Shown piece by piece: positions 32,842-44,914 of a stretch of 64,000 bases of DNA (positions within the stretch are counted from its first letter, which is position 1; each line of letters starts with the position of its first letter). Made by a program: the position numbers and the translations under genes. The stretch comes from Hyparrhenia diplandra (lineage: Eukaryota > Streptophyta > Magnoliopsida > Poales > Poaceae). The notes under the pieces are model-generated. The model saw only the letters and a list, made by a program, of their open reading frames with translations. It did no database searches and was not told the origin of the DNA. Location: positions 62,001 to 126,000 of the forward strand of contig JADLZK010009028.1 of the NCBI GenBank assembly GCA_015847255.1, written 5' to 3'.

Positions 32842-34655
32842 TTTCTCTGTCAAATAGGGATATCTCTGTCAAATAGGGATGCTATTGTCTGAACCGGTTC
32901 GATTGGGCGGTTGTGACACGTCTCAACGGTCGGGCGAGGGAGGAGGTGGCGAGGGGGGCAGCGGTGTCCCGGCGATGGCTCCTCCGGGGGCGCGCGGGGG
33001 CGGCGGGGCGTAGGGTGGCGTGGCGGTGAGCGTGGCGGCGGGCGGCTCAGCGCGGCGGCGGCGGCGGCGGCGTGGCGGCGCGGCGCGTGGAGGCGGTGGA
33101 GAGCGAGATAGATAGGAACTATTTTTATTGCTTGCTTATCCCCAAAGAGATTACATGCCTTTGCTTATATAGCCCGGCTAGTGGGACTTGTAACCTAAGC
33201 AATCTCCTATAAGTTTTTCTTATATGATTGGAATACCTTCTACAAGCAATATTTATTTATTTCCTAATAAGGGACTTCCTTATAGATTGGAATATTCCTT
33301 TTACACACCAAAAAGCCTAAGATAATCCTAACTTGAAGGCGAAGCAGAGTCGGAGCGAGGGAAGAGAAGGGAGGCGGCGGCGGTAGGGGCGCCCGGCCCC
33401 CTGCCCCAGCGCTGGCCCCTCTCTGGGCCGCGCCGCGACCGGTTCAGGCCCACTTAGCCCGTCCGGGCTGGCCTAGTCCGGTTCATGACAGCTATCTTTC
33501 AGAGCAATTTCTGGACACATTTGTTCAAATTATACAAAGTGGACTTGCATTTCAGCACAACCTATCACCCTCAATCAAATGACCAAACTGAAAGAATGAA
33601 TCACTGCCTAGAAATGTATTTTTAGATGTGTTGTGCAAGATGCCTCGAAGATCTGGAAATCTTGGCTTTCTTTGGCTGAGCTGTGGTATAATACCTCCGT
33701 GCCTTCTTCCCTGGGATGCTCACCCTTTTATGCTCTCTTTGGTTATGAACGAGTTCGGAATGCTCACTGATATATCAGCAACCACACCAGCTAATATGTC
33801 ATTGAGCATAGAGCCTTACATCTTGAAGCTCTCAAGCTGAATCTAGCCCGAGCACAGAACAGAATGAAACTGTTGGCTGATAGAAAAAGGACTGATCATC
33901 ACTTTGAAGTGGGTGATCAAGTGTTGCTGAAACTACAACCTTACACCCAGTCCTCGGTAGCAAACAGACCATATCCCAAGTTGGCCTTTAAGTATTTTGG
34001 TCCTTACAAGATACTGGCAAGAATTGGGAAGGTGGCATATCTTCTGGAGCTGCCGGATGGTGCACTAATACATAATGATTTTCATATTTCCCCACTTAAA
34101 CCGTGTGTTGCAGACTTTACACCAGTCTTTGACTCTCTACCTATGATGAGTGATCTGGAGGCGGCTGAAGCAGTGCCGAAGGAAGTGCTCGAGCGTCGCC
34201 TGGTCCAGAAGGGCAACTCGGCGATTCCTTAGGTGAAGGTCTCCTGGACGAAGCTGTCACAGGAGGACACTACCTCGGAAGATTACAACATGCTAAAGAC
34301 TCACTTTCCAGACGCACCAGCTTGGTACCAAGCTGCATCTCAAGCGGGGGAAAGTGTTGCGTCGGCCACCACACAGTGAAGGAGAGCATCAAGGGAAGGA
34401 TACAGTCTTCTGTTCAGTGTGGCACATTTAGCGATTTACGTTTTATGTTTGTTAGACTATCATGTGGACCATCATGGTCAGCGTTGTAATAGGGGTACTT
34501 AAACATGTCCCTGTGTTCGTCCGAACTTGACATGTTTTCGAATACAGAAATCTTAGCTCACCAATCTAGAGGGTCTGCTCTGGTAGCGCTAGCGTATCTG
34601 TGTGTCCCGTGTTTGCTCACGTTAACGGCGTCCGCCAGTGGCTAGGGGTGTGACA
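32842..34655 (+). pseudogene. chromovirus (Ty3/gypsy) pol 3' end and 3' LTR
   Basis: Starts inside the integrase core (NRDAIFQSNFW, TTYHPQSNDQTERMN), continues through the GPY/F-type segment (KYFGPYKILARIGKVAYLLELP, about 33990-34060) and ends with a chromodomain-like tail (LERRLVQKGN... at 34190-34350). Stops at 33625 and 34231 plus a one-base insertion near 33624 destroy the frame. A polypurine tract GCGGGGGAAAG precedes the 3' LTR at 34355-34655 (301 bp, TGTTGCGTCGG...GGTGTGACA), a length like the Reina lineage. A 19-bp tandem duplication (32842-32880) lies at the left edge. The element is 5'-truncated and split by the solo LTR at 32886-33490. Confidence 0.8.
32886..33490 (-). mobile_element. 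solo LTR, 605 bp, GCTAT duplication
   Basis: TGTCTGAACCGG...CCGGTTCATGACA flanked by a perfect GCTAT (32881-32885, 33491-33495). TATATAAG on the minus strand at about 33160 suggests leftward transcription. It sits inside the integrase codons of the gypsy remnant, whose reading frame resumes exactly after it. Confidence 0.85.
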
Positions 34656-35480
34656 GGCAAGTAGCGGTGACGATTGGAGCGTCTGGGGCGAGGCGGCTTG
34701 GACTAGCGGCGCAATGGCGGCGGGTCGCCGATCGAGAGAAAGAGCGACAGAGAGAGAGTGAGGCGGCACCAAAGGTTTCCTTACCTCTCAGCGGAGCTGG
34801 GGGTGCAGGTCTCGTTGGCGGGGGATCGGAGAGGGGAGATCGACAGCGGCGGCGGACCTCCGTGGGGCCGGATGTGGTGACGGTGCGTTGATTAGGGTTA
34901 GGGTTCGGCAGCGGCACGGTCCTAGGGTTCCAAGGGTGGTCGTGGGGCGCGGGGCGGGCCTCTTATAGGCCACGACCATCCTAGGGATGCGTGCGTGGGG
35001 GCGATCCAGCGGCGGCGAGGCGCCTCCCGCGATGTGTAGGTTGGGGGCGGCGACGCGCGTCGGCTGGACGCGTGGGGCCGGTCGGGGCAGCGATGCGGAC
35101 ACGGCTGGTAGGCGGGGGCCTGCCTGGTAGCGAGATAGGGGAGTGAACGCGGGCCGCGCTGGGCTGGCCCATAAAGCGGGGTGCTCACGCAGGAAAGCAG
35201 GCCTGCTGCTGGGATGCTGGATTGGATGAGAGGAAAAACAAGCCAGAAACGAGGTAAAGGAAAAGAAAGAGAAGAAATGTCTTTTCTTTTCATAATCTTG
35301 GATTTCTTAACCACTTTTGGAAGATCTTTTGAAACCAAATCTTGAACAGACTTTTGATGATAAATTGAAATACCTTTTACAAAACAAACTTTGATCTCGT
35401 TTTGAAAACAAGCTTTTGAGGCATTATTTTTGAAAAGCCGAGAAGGGATTACCCGAAGTTAGATTAAGCTTTTTTAGAAA
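34656..35480 (-). repeat. gypsy LTR remnant, left part (split by the Helitron)
   Basis: GC-rich promoter-like DNA with CCTATAAGAGG on the minus strand (about 34962) that grades into AT-rich sequence with many 'ttttgaaa' words. The sequence resumes at 52072-52277 and ends there with TGTTATAACA on the edge, so the LTR would start at 52277 on the minus strand. Tekay/Del-like by style only. The inner end is missing where it abuts the chromovirus LTR. The apparent open frames are not credible genes. Confidence 0.45.
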
Positions 35481-35512
35481 CTAGTAGAGATGCACGTGCG
35501 ACACGCACGTGC
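35481..35512 (-). terminator. Helitron 3' end: hairpin plus CTAG
   Basis: GCACGTGCG and CGCACGTGC pair perfectly around a 3-base loop (35492-35512), followed on the minus strand by ATCTCTA and the terminal CTAG (35484-35481). In Helitrons this signals the end of rolling-circle transfer. Confidence 0.85.
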
Positions 35513-35780
35513 TTAACTAAAAAATATAATATAGTGATTTTTATGAACCATTCAAATGATTCTCACCGACTAAAATGGTAGATGATGAAATAATTAAGAG
35601 CCATTGGGTAAGTAAATATTTTGGACAGATACTTAGCTTGTTCAAGTGTTGTAATAATTATACATAAATGGTTTACATTTATATAATAATTACAACATAG
35701 ACAATATAAGAAAGATACTTGACTATGTCTAAATCTGAAAGTACTTTTTATACATCTAATGAGTCTTGAACTCTAGTTCT

Positions 35781-38700
35781 CTAAATCTGAGTATTTTTGA
35801 TACATCTTATGAGGTCTTGAACTCCAGCGTGTAAGTTATCTTCACATTTATTTTCATCGATAGTCAATAGCTGTCCCAAAAAATGCTTTCTCGAGATTGT
35901 ACGGATCCTGTTTGTAATATAATAATAATTAATATATAAGTTGCATATAACTGATAAAACTATAAAAAATAAAAGTAATATGGATACTAATGTTTTTTAC
36001 CTTTAATAAGTGTGGAATGTGTAGTTTTTCATCTTTCCATGCGGACATGAACATGGAAATGAGATAACCCGATAGTTCCACGATAACACAAACATTATTG
36101 AATTTAAAGCAATATATCTATCTAGTTATAAACATAATGTTTGTTGAATGTTGAAACCGAGTCAAACATGTAAAGTAAAAGATAAATTACCAAATAAAAT
36201 AAGCTTACCTATTGTAAAACTGGAATATCATTTAAAATAATGTGACGCCATAAGGAAATATCTTCGTTCCATTCATATCTTGCCATGGCTTTTTGTAAGT
36301 GTTCAGAAATGCATTGGAGTTTCTTCACATGTTTTGCATTTGGATTGTGCTTGTAAATTGGATCAGCAGGAGTAGGGTCCAAAATATATACTTGTTTTGG
36401 TCTCTTGGTTCAATATGAACAAATTGTAGGCATCGCTCAATTTAATTGGTATAAGAATCTACGAAGGCTAATAGTTAAAAAAAAATTAAACCAAATAAAT
36501 TATGAGGTCTAGGTATGTGAACTCACCGATTTGCATCTTGAGACATTGTACTCCATGCTAGGCCATATACGTATGGTCTGTTTTTAGCCGATCCATGTCT
36601 AACATTTTACGGTAGTTTGGATGTCGCCCAAAATCAAGAATCATCTAACACATTAAATCAGCATACAAATTAGTTGCAAAAATCATTGAATATACAACTT
36701 AGTGAGTAAAGAGCAAATGTTAGATCATCATATCCAAAACTGCAGGTCTAGGAAATGCTTTGATATTGGTCTTTTGATTTTCTTCATCTGCCGCATGTAA
36801 TCAGACATGCCTTTTCGTGTGATCAAATTGAAACATTCTGGGTCCATGGGCTCATTGTCATTTAATATTTGTTCAGCTTATAAAGAGTTAAGCTAATGGA
36901 ATATGGTTTGGAGCTTTGCACCCAAATTTGACTATAAAGGAGAAGGAAAATAGAAATGACAATGTTAGAAATTGACTTCAGGTTATAGAAATAAATATTG
37001 CTTTAAAATAAAAACTTACTTTAACGTGTTTGGACAATTAATTGATTTGATATAGTCACAAACGCAGCTTATTAACTCATGTCCACTTATCTTTGAAAGA
37101 AGAGACACCAATGATTGGTACTTTGTTTCGCTTTGATGACTCTGGTGATATGCATTCCTTTTGAGCTTTAGGATTTGATTTTCCAAGATGATAATATCAT
37201 TGCAACTATCATTAGGAGCACTGTTTGGTTCATCACTTTGAATCATTGCTGCTGTGTTTGTTTTCCAACATAATAGTATGCTTCCTAACTTGTACCTAAA
37301 AGAGTCAATATTTTCCCCTGCATGGGTACCACATGTCCAGTAAATTAGTAGTTATCAACTTAATATTTATCTATGCAAAGTAATATATTTACTGTGTAAT
37401 ATTTTGAGAAAGTGTTTCTCCATTCCAATATTCCATAAACTTGAGCATGAAGAGACCACAAGATGAACTGCAGAGTTATATAACATTGTGAATTTAAAAA
37501 AAATAAATAAGTACACACATTAATTATGATTTGAATAGTTGGTCATACATACCCATCTTTTTGGATTGGTTCTTCTAATTGTTCTTTGATTGTCCATTTA
37601 GTGACGTTTAGGTCCGGCCAATTTCATACACATTTTTTTGTTTTTATAATAATGTTTAAATGTGATTGGAGACCTTGTAGCTGTAGACATATATAGTATT
37701 AGTAATATTAATAATAAATAAGAGGATGCTGAATGTGTATTTAAATAATGGAATGTTGCAATCATAACTTCATTGTAGTTTTGAGGTCATCTCGATTGGA
37801 ATCCCAAAGAGTCAAGAACTTGAAACACATTTTTTGCATGAATAACAGCTAAATACCAATGTGTCTCCTTGATATTTATTGGAAGTAGTATCTAGTGAAG
37901 ACACTTAATTAGTCTTGTATCTCAAAGCTTAAATTCTTATTCATAAATATTTGAAAACAGTACAAAAACAAAATGTATAAAAAATAATTATTTAAATATG
38001 GAAATGTTTGTTACCATGTCATGGCTTAAATAGTTTTGAACAATCTTTGTAATGAAGCTTCCACCTTCATCTACTCCAATTTTACCATCCCATTTTAGCG
38101 GGGAAGGAGTTAATCGGATTCTCAAAGTATACTTTAACCCCATTTCTAACTTGGAAATTTTCTTGTTCCTTTAAACAACATATATATGCACTTAAGACCT
38201 AAAAAAAAATATTGAATAAGAACAATAAGATTATATTACAGTATTTATAAAGCAAGTAAGATAGAGATTTTTTAAAGCACATTGGTACACTTACATTTGT
38301 CATTCATATATTCAATTGGGTTTAGAAGACATGACAATTGTTCTTGATTGACACAAATATCATCTATCTTCACAAGTATATCAGTGGCTGAAGATGTCTC
38401 TATTATTATTTGAGCACAGAAATCGTTGTCGGTCATTATATAATCTGCAAGTAAAATATATTGTATACAATATAAAATATATAATATAATAATGTTACTT
38501 AACAAACAACATTGCGACAAACTATATGTAACAGATCATAATTGAATACCTTGTGGAAGTTGGTCATATGTTTGCGGACTTTTGATTTGTTGTTCAATTT
38601 CTTTTAGATCCCTATTGTTAATAGTTTGTTCATTTGTCGCAAAAGGGAGAAGAAAACAAAAATTATAATTCTTAATTTATTTAAATACCTGGAAAAGTAA

Positions 38701-41700
38701 CTCAAGGAATGAACAATAATTTGTTAGCTAACATCATATCTATGCCTAATTTTAGCAAGTATGTACCTGATGGTGTACGTGGTCAGAAGCACGATGATGC
38801 ATGCATGATCGTGTGTGTTTGATTGCTGGGGGTTTTGATCCATTGTGTTCTTTTATTTCTATGGTGTTTGTTTTCCAATATAATAGTATGCCTGGCTAAC
38901 TTGGACCTAAAAGAGTAAATATTTTTTCTGCATGGTAAAGGTCAAAGTAAGTACATGTCCAGTAATTTAATATGTTTTCAACTTATTATATTCACCTAAG
39001 AAAAGTAATATATATATATATACCTGTGCAATATGTTGTGATAGTTCTTCTCAGTCCAATGTTCCATAAACTTGAGCATGAAAAGACCACAAGATGAACT
39101 ACAAAATATCGAAACCTTGAGTATTTAAAAGTAATTCTATACCCATATACATTATAATAATAATTTAAAGCTTGCTAAAGATACCCGTCTTTCTGGATTG
39201 GTTCTTCCAATTGTTCTTTGATTGGCCATTTAGTGACATCAAGGTCTTCCCAATTTCGGACCACACTTTTTTTTTTAAAATAATGTTTAAATGAGATTGC
39301 AGACCTTCCATTTGTAGAAATATGTGGTATTAGTAATAATTAATCGTAACTAATAAATAACATAAAGGAGGATCATGTAAACATTTAGATAAAGTGGAAT
39401 GTTGCAATCATGACTTACTGTAGTTTTGAGGTCATCTCTATTGGATTTCCAACACAATGAGTCAAGAACTTGTATCTCACATTTTTTTGCATGAAGAACA
39501 GCTAAATACCAATGTGTATCCTTGATATTTATTGGAAGTAGAATCTAATGATGACAATGAATTAGTCTCAGATTTCACATTTCACATCACATCAAATAAA
39601 ATGTTTAAAAGAAACAAGACAAATGCATTAAATAATAGAAAATTTAAATATGGAAACATATGTTACCATGTCATGACTTAGATACTTTTCAACGATCCTT
39701 GTAATGAAGCTCTCATCTTCATGTACTCTAAGTTTGCCATCACATTTCAGTAGTTTGGAGTTAATAGGATTCTCAAAGTATACCTTAACCCCATTTCTAA
39801 CCTCGAAGATGTGCTTGTTCCTTTAAACAACTGATATAAGCACTTATAACCTGCAAAAAATATTGAAATAACAATAAGATTATATTGTTTATTAATAATT
39901 ATTGATATTAGATTAGATAGAGGTATTTTATAGATGATTGGAACACATACATCATCGTTCAAATATTTAATTGGGTCTAGAAGACATGACAATTGATCTT
40001 GATTGACGGCAATATCATCTATCTTCACAAGTATATCAGTGGTCATAGATGACTGTATTATGTTTTGAGCATAGAAATCCTTGTTGGTCATTGCATAATC
40101 TGCAAGTAAAATATAATTATATATATATATATATATATATTTATACAGCTTAACATATTAAATAACATTGAGACAAACTATATGTAACAATATATAAATA
40201 AAATAAATACCTTGCGGAAGCTCATCATATGTTTGGTCATTTTTTCTTTCTCGATTCAAATTCTTTCGAATGCTTATTGTCAATCGTCTGTTCATTTGCG
40301 GAAGAATTCTCAACCGTTTGTTCATTGGCAGAAGTTCTATTTTCTTTAGAATTTTGAACATTTGAATCCGTAACAATATCCAAATCATCAGCCTACAAAA
40401 GTTAGAAAAAATTCAATTCATAGAGTAGTTTCTTCAAATCAAATACCGTGGAAAGAAACATGAGGAAAAACACTAACTTGTCTTATGATTTAGTTTTTTG
40501 TTGTGTTGGATTGATACTTAGAAAAGTCTTTCCTATATGAGAATATATATAATTACAACTAACATTTATCCTTTTGTAAATATAAATCAAAATCTTAAGT
40601 GTTGATGCGACGTACCTGAAGTTGTACATGGTGAGCAGTGCGGCGACGTGTGCGTGGTTGGCGAGGGTGCTGATTCCCCTTATCTTTTGCTTTGCATTTG
40701 TTTGACAAGGGTATTGATTCGTCATGTTGTATGTTGCTACACGGAGTTGGCAAGGGTGCAGATTTCTTACAACGTCTATTACTACGCTTCGGGTTGGCTG
40801 CATTCCCCTGCGTTGTCTTTTGCTTCATGCTTGTTTGGGAAGTATCTGGTTGTTTGTTGTTGCATGCGGCTGGTGATGGTGCAGATTTCTTGCATTGTCT
40901 ATTGGGTTGTTTGTGGTTTGTGATCGCGCTTCCCTGTGTTCTCTTTCTCTTCATTCTTGTTTGAAAAATGTCTTGTGAGTGTGGTTGGAGAGGCTGCAGA
41001 GGTGAAACTCAATATGAGATATATCAAAATAAACCACACTTTAAGTAGTCAATATGTCACAATATTAAAATTAATATACTACTGTTTATACACTAACAAT
41101 TTAAATAAGAGAAGTAGAACGAGCATTAGAATTTATCAATTTGAGAGACAAGAATTACGTATAGGCTATGCAATCTCTGATGTCGAATCAAGTATACATA
41201 ATGATATACGTTACCGAACACAAAAAGGAAAGGTTTACTGATGCAATTATTTTCATCTAAAAGCAAGAATACATACTGATATTCATTACTGCACACAAAA
41301 TGTGCATGCCTTTGTTTTCTGTTTGCTTCTCCCGTCATTATAGATGCATGTTCAAGAATTGATTCATGGCTTAATTTAGTATATTCGATGGTTTGTGTGT
41401 GACTTTGAGTTTTCGTTGGTCAAAAATGGCTTTTTAATCCTGCACGCAGGTTAAGACATGGACGATTGAAATCGTGTGCTTGTATACATATTTACTGGTG
41501 GTATTTCTTGTTTTGTTTTTCTACAAGAATAGGGCCATAATTAGCAAGCATGACATCATGGTGATTCATCAAGTCAATTTACTAAGGACCATAGGTACAC
41601 ATGGCCGGCTGTTTTGCTCTGCCTTCTTGTGTACGTGCCAAGCGAGGATATCTTATAATATTATTATTGTATTATTTTAATTTGTATAGATCGTCGTGTT

Positions 41701-42174
41701 CAATTGAAAGCATGCAAGCAGAGCAACCGTGCAAGTATGTATTGGCTGGAGAAATAAGCAGTTCATTATAACAATAATAATTGCTTCAAATTTATGTGAT
41801 AGTTAACTAAAACTCAAGGATAGATTAATTTAAAAGATCCTTCGTATTCGAATTGAAACTGATTTGAAACTGATTGAGAATTCTACTTAAGTAATGTATG
41901 TGTTTGCATCGGCGCTATGCCAAGTCATGGGGCGCACAGCATGTCTGGTCGTGGAAAAAATAGTGGACGAAGTGGAGGATCTACGCATGCACACCGGTGC
42001 GTGGCTGCTCGCCACTGCCGGTCTTGCAAGGAAATTGCACACAGGTGCGACGTGCTCCGGCCGGCCATGCAAGGAAATTGCATGCAAGCAAATTAAGAAA
42101 CAGATATGAATGTTTTAGTTGTTAATTACCTCGTCCTCCGACGGTAGCCCGCCATTGTTTTCTCCTTGAGACAT
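35781..42174 (-). pseudogene. ULP1-like (C48) cysteine protease gene with repeated catalytic modules, inside the Helitron
   Basis: Exon 1 (42174-42130) starts MSQGENNGGLPSEDE with a GT donor. Exon 2 (40993-40616, in phase) is Lys-rich with a repeated CKKSAPxP motif. Exon 3 (40392-40211) is acidic. Module A (about 40099-39028) has the ULP1 features LSCLLDPIKYLNDD, the catalytic His in DTHWYLAV, Asp in QVLDSL, and Cys in SSCGLFMLKF, on exons 40099-39951, 39820-39667, 39544-39419 and two more. Module B (about 38640-37390) repeats these. After a spacer exon (37280-37016), module C (36880-35781) ends in a TAG stop; its Cys position reads ELSGYLISMF, so the nucleophile is gone, while YILDP keeps the Asp. 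Frameshifts occur in exon 3, in module B (about 38095) and elsewhere, hence pseudogene, although splicing might avoid some. The family removes SUMO-like modifiers in the nucleus and is common in plant transposons. Whether this is Helitron cargo or an older nested element is open. Confidence 0.7.
37250..40392 (-). repeat. 1.64-kb tandem duplication of the ULP1 module
   Basis: Matching landmarks are offset by about 1,630-1,650 bases: 'agaccacaagatgaact' at 37453 and 39085, 'tccttgatatttattggaagta' at 37867 and 39519, 'tttccaa.ataatagtatgc' near 37262 and 38872. Both exons and introns are duplicated, so it was a DNA-level event, not retroposition. The copies have diverged substantially. Confidence 0.8.
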
Positions 42175-43288
42175 GGACTCAGCGGCCATCATCGCCGCCA
42201 GTCGTCGGCGGCCCTTTTGGGATGCCAGGGCCACGTGATGCAATGGCGCTACGACAATGATGGTTGTTTGCTCCGGCGAGTGGAAAACCGGCCGGTTGTG
42301 ATCGAGGACTTGGAGGCAGAGTGGAAAGTGTCGGGGTCTGGCGATTTTGCGGCCTTGGTTAGTATAACATGGCGTGGTGGAACGCGAAGTTACGCGACGG
42401 TTCGGACAACAGTAACCGATCGAAGGTAGTTAGCCAATTATTAATTCTGGAAATTGACAAAACCAATCTAATCTAGTACGCGCACTGACGTAGGAAACTG
42501 ACTCATGGCAATCAATTAAGGATCAACGTGGCGGTGGATAAAAGAAAGTATGCAATTTCCTTACATGCAACAAGCAAGATTCGTGCGTATACATGTATGT
42601 AAAAGGAAGTAAATCAATCCATGCCATATATACGTGCATGTTATGTACTTGTTTGAATTTAAAGAATACTATATGCAATTATATAACTATATATCTAGTA
42701 TATTATAATATATTATATGTGTGTAAATGTACCTCGTTTACCGGGGGCTGGGAGTAGTATTTATCAGGAAGTATATACGTGATTTAATTAAATGGTGGCT
42801 AGATAACTCCCGTGAAAACGGTTAATGTTGTTTAATTTGTTGGCCGGTTACGTGTGTGTGTATATATATATATATCCCCATATGTATATCTCACATGCAG
42901 ATCCTTCTATAGCATCGACGATGGTGGCAGCGCTGGCCTACGGCGTAAGGAGATGAAGGTTAGAGGAAACAAACGCCGCCTCTGTTTTTACGCAGATGCG
43001 TGTACACACACACACGTATATATTGTCCAAGCTTGTAGCTAGTATACACATATAGTATAATTTTTTGTCAATAAAGTTTTGATGCATTTTTTAATAGGAA
43101 AAATGATTATACTTGTATACTTGTTTATAGCGTGAATAGAGTATAGACCTATTCACTTTTCATAAGGTGTACTTTTCTCATACTTTTTGAAGAGTAGTAT
43201 ATAGAGAGAACGACCTTTTAGGCTTTTATAATTAATAATAACAAAGAAAAAGAAAAAATGGAATAATGTTTTTAAAAAATGGAAACAG
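42175..43288. other. AT-rich interval of the Helitron, no gene seen
   Basis: Upstream side of the ULP1-like gene. A GC-rich piece at 42175-42430 may be its promoter or leader. The rest has short TA and GT runs only. Confidence 0.5.
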
Positions 43289-44430
43289 TTAATTGTGAAC
43301 GTCCAGATGCGTGTCGATGTGCTGGACACTTGTCGCCCGATTATTGGGCCGGCCAACTTGCGCAACACGTACTGCCGCTTTCACCAAACGCACCCTTGGT
43401 GCTCCTTGCCGCTCGCTTGCCTCGTGTCGGGCCGTATACCCGGCACTATTCCGCGTCCTGCCCAACGTATACTCTGTGCCACCTTCGGCGTGTGTTCTGA
43501 GTAGACGGAGGCCAGCCCCCATCTCCATCCTCGGCGGGCGGGAGGTCGGCGGAGCGCATGGGCTAGAGGCCGGCGAGTGGTATGCGGGTAGGGGAGCAGG
43601 CTGGCTGCCATGCCACTATCTGCATCCTCGGCAGGCGGGAGGTCGGTGGAGTGCACGAGCTGGAAGCCGACAAGCAGTTCGCTGGCCGGCAGCCATGGCC
43701 CCATCTCCATCCCGGCGAGCCGCAGTCCAGTGCGTGCCAAGTTGCAGGGGTTACTTACTGAGGTTTCAACAACGATATTATACATGTTTCAACAATGATC
43801 TAGGTATATTTCGGGAGAACAACACCAATGTTGCAGAGATTTGTACATGTTCATTAGTAATCCTGGCTTGTTTCATTAGCGCATCATCATTGTTGCCTTG
43901 TGTGGAACCCCACATCCTCTGGGCGCTGGCCCATCTGTCCTGCGTGTGTTGCCCACGGCGCCCATGTCATCCTCTGCCCGCTGTTACTACCGCCCCAACA
44001 ACAATTAGGTCATGTTTCAGAGACACGTCGCTTATGTTGCAGAACAACAAGTACATATTTCAATAATAATCTGGGCTCATTTCATTCGCCATGCGCCCAT
44101 CCTGTCCAGCACCATGCGGCGCTGCCAACAACATGCTGCAGAACTTTGCTGATATCCGTGTCTAAATCAAATTGGCAACGGGGCAGAGAGGAAAGGGGTG
44201 GAAGGGTAGTGGCGGTGGCTGCTTCTGGATGTGCCCCATGGAGGAGAGACGGGGAGGGAGGGAGCAGAGCGGGCGCTGCCGCAATGGCGCAGAGGAAGCG
44301 CCGTGCGGCGGCCATGACCGATGGGCGATGGCTGCTATTTATGATTCTATGGGAGATGCCCAATCGGGGCCGGTGGGCTGGTTAACCCGGACGTCCGGAC
44401 GCGCGGGCGGTTCCGGATGTCCGTGCGCTA
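43289..44430. other. GC-rich block in the Helitron, origin unknown
   Basis: Sharp rise in GC between AT-rich flanks. Words such as 'ggcgggaggtcgg.ggag' occur twice (43537 and 43625) and 'tttcaacaa.gat' several times at 43765-43800 and 44060. Open frames on both strands overlap and none has a domain I recognise. It may be a captured host fragment or a nested element; no convincing inverted ends were found. Confidence 0.45.
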
Positions 44431-44914
44431 TCGTGTTAGAAACAAAAACAGGCCACTGACTGCACGCTTGACCCTTTCCTTGTTCATTGCACACAGCTGC
44501 ACACAGCGTGGCGGATCCAGGCATGCGTGCTTATACTACCATAAAAAATAGCAAGTTCATCATGTATATATGTATATACAGCAGCTAATATATTATCTTC
44601 GTAAAAAAACGTTAAGAATATCAGTAGCTGACGGGTCATTTGAGCGATGAAATTTATACATTTTAGGAAGTAATAAATGATCCTAACCATCTGATCCAAT
44701 TAAACGAACAATTCACGTTTATTTGATGTACCATAGCAAATCCTTGTATACCTAGCCACACAAGTTCTGATGAAAAAAGTAAAATCTATATATATGGTGG
44801 TAATGGTACCAGCAATACAAACTGACGGCAACATGTTTCAAATTTTATTCACTGGCCAAGAATCCAAGAAAGAGTATATTAAATATGTCTAAGATATGAC
44901 TGAATGTACAGGTG
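44431..44914. other. 3' flank of RepHel, no gene seen
   Basis: AT-rich spacer immediately downstream of the helicase stop codon. Confidence 0.5.

Noticed and set aside
43289..44430. GC-rich block as a nested Mutator element
   Set aside because: Ends rich in CGTCC/GTCCGG words, but no convincing inverted repeat or 9-bp duplication.
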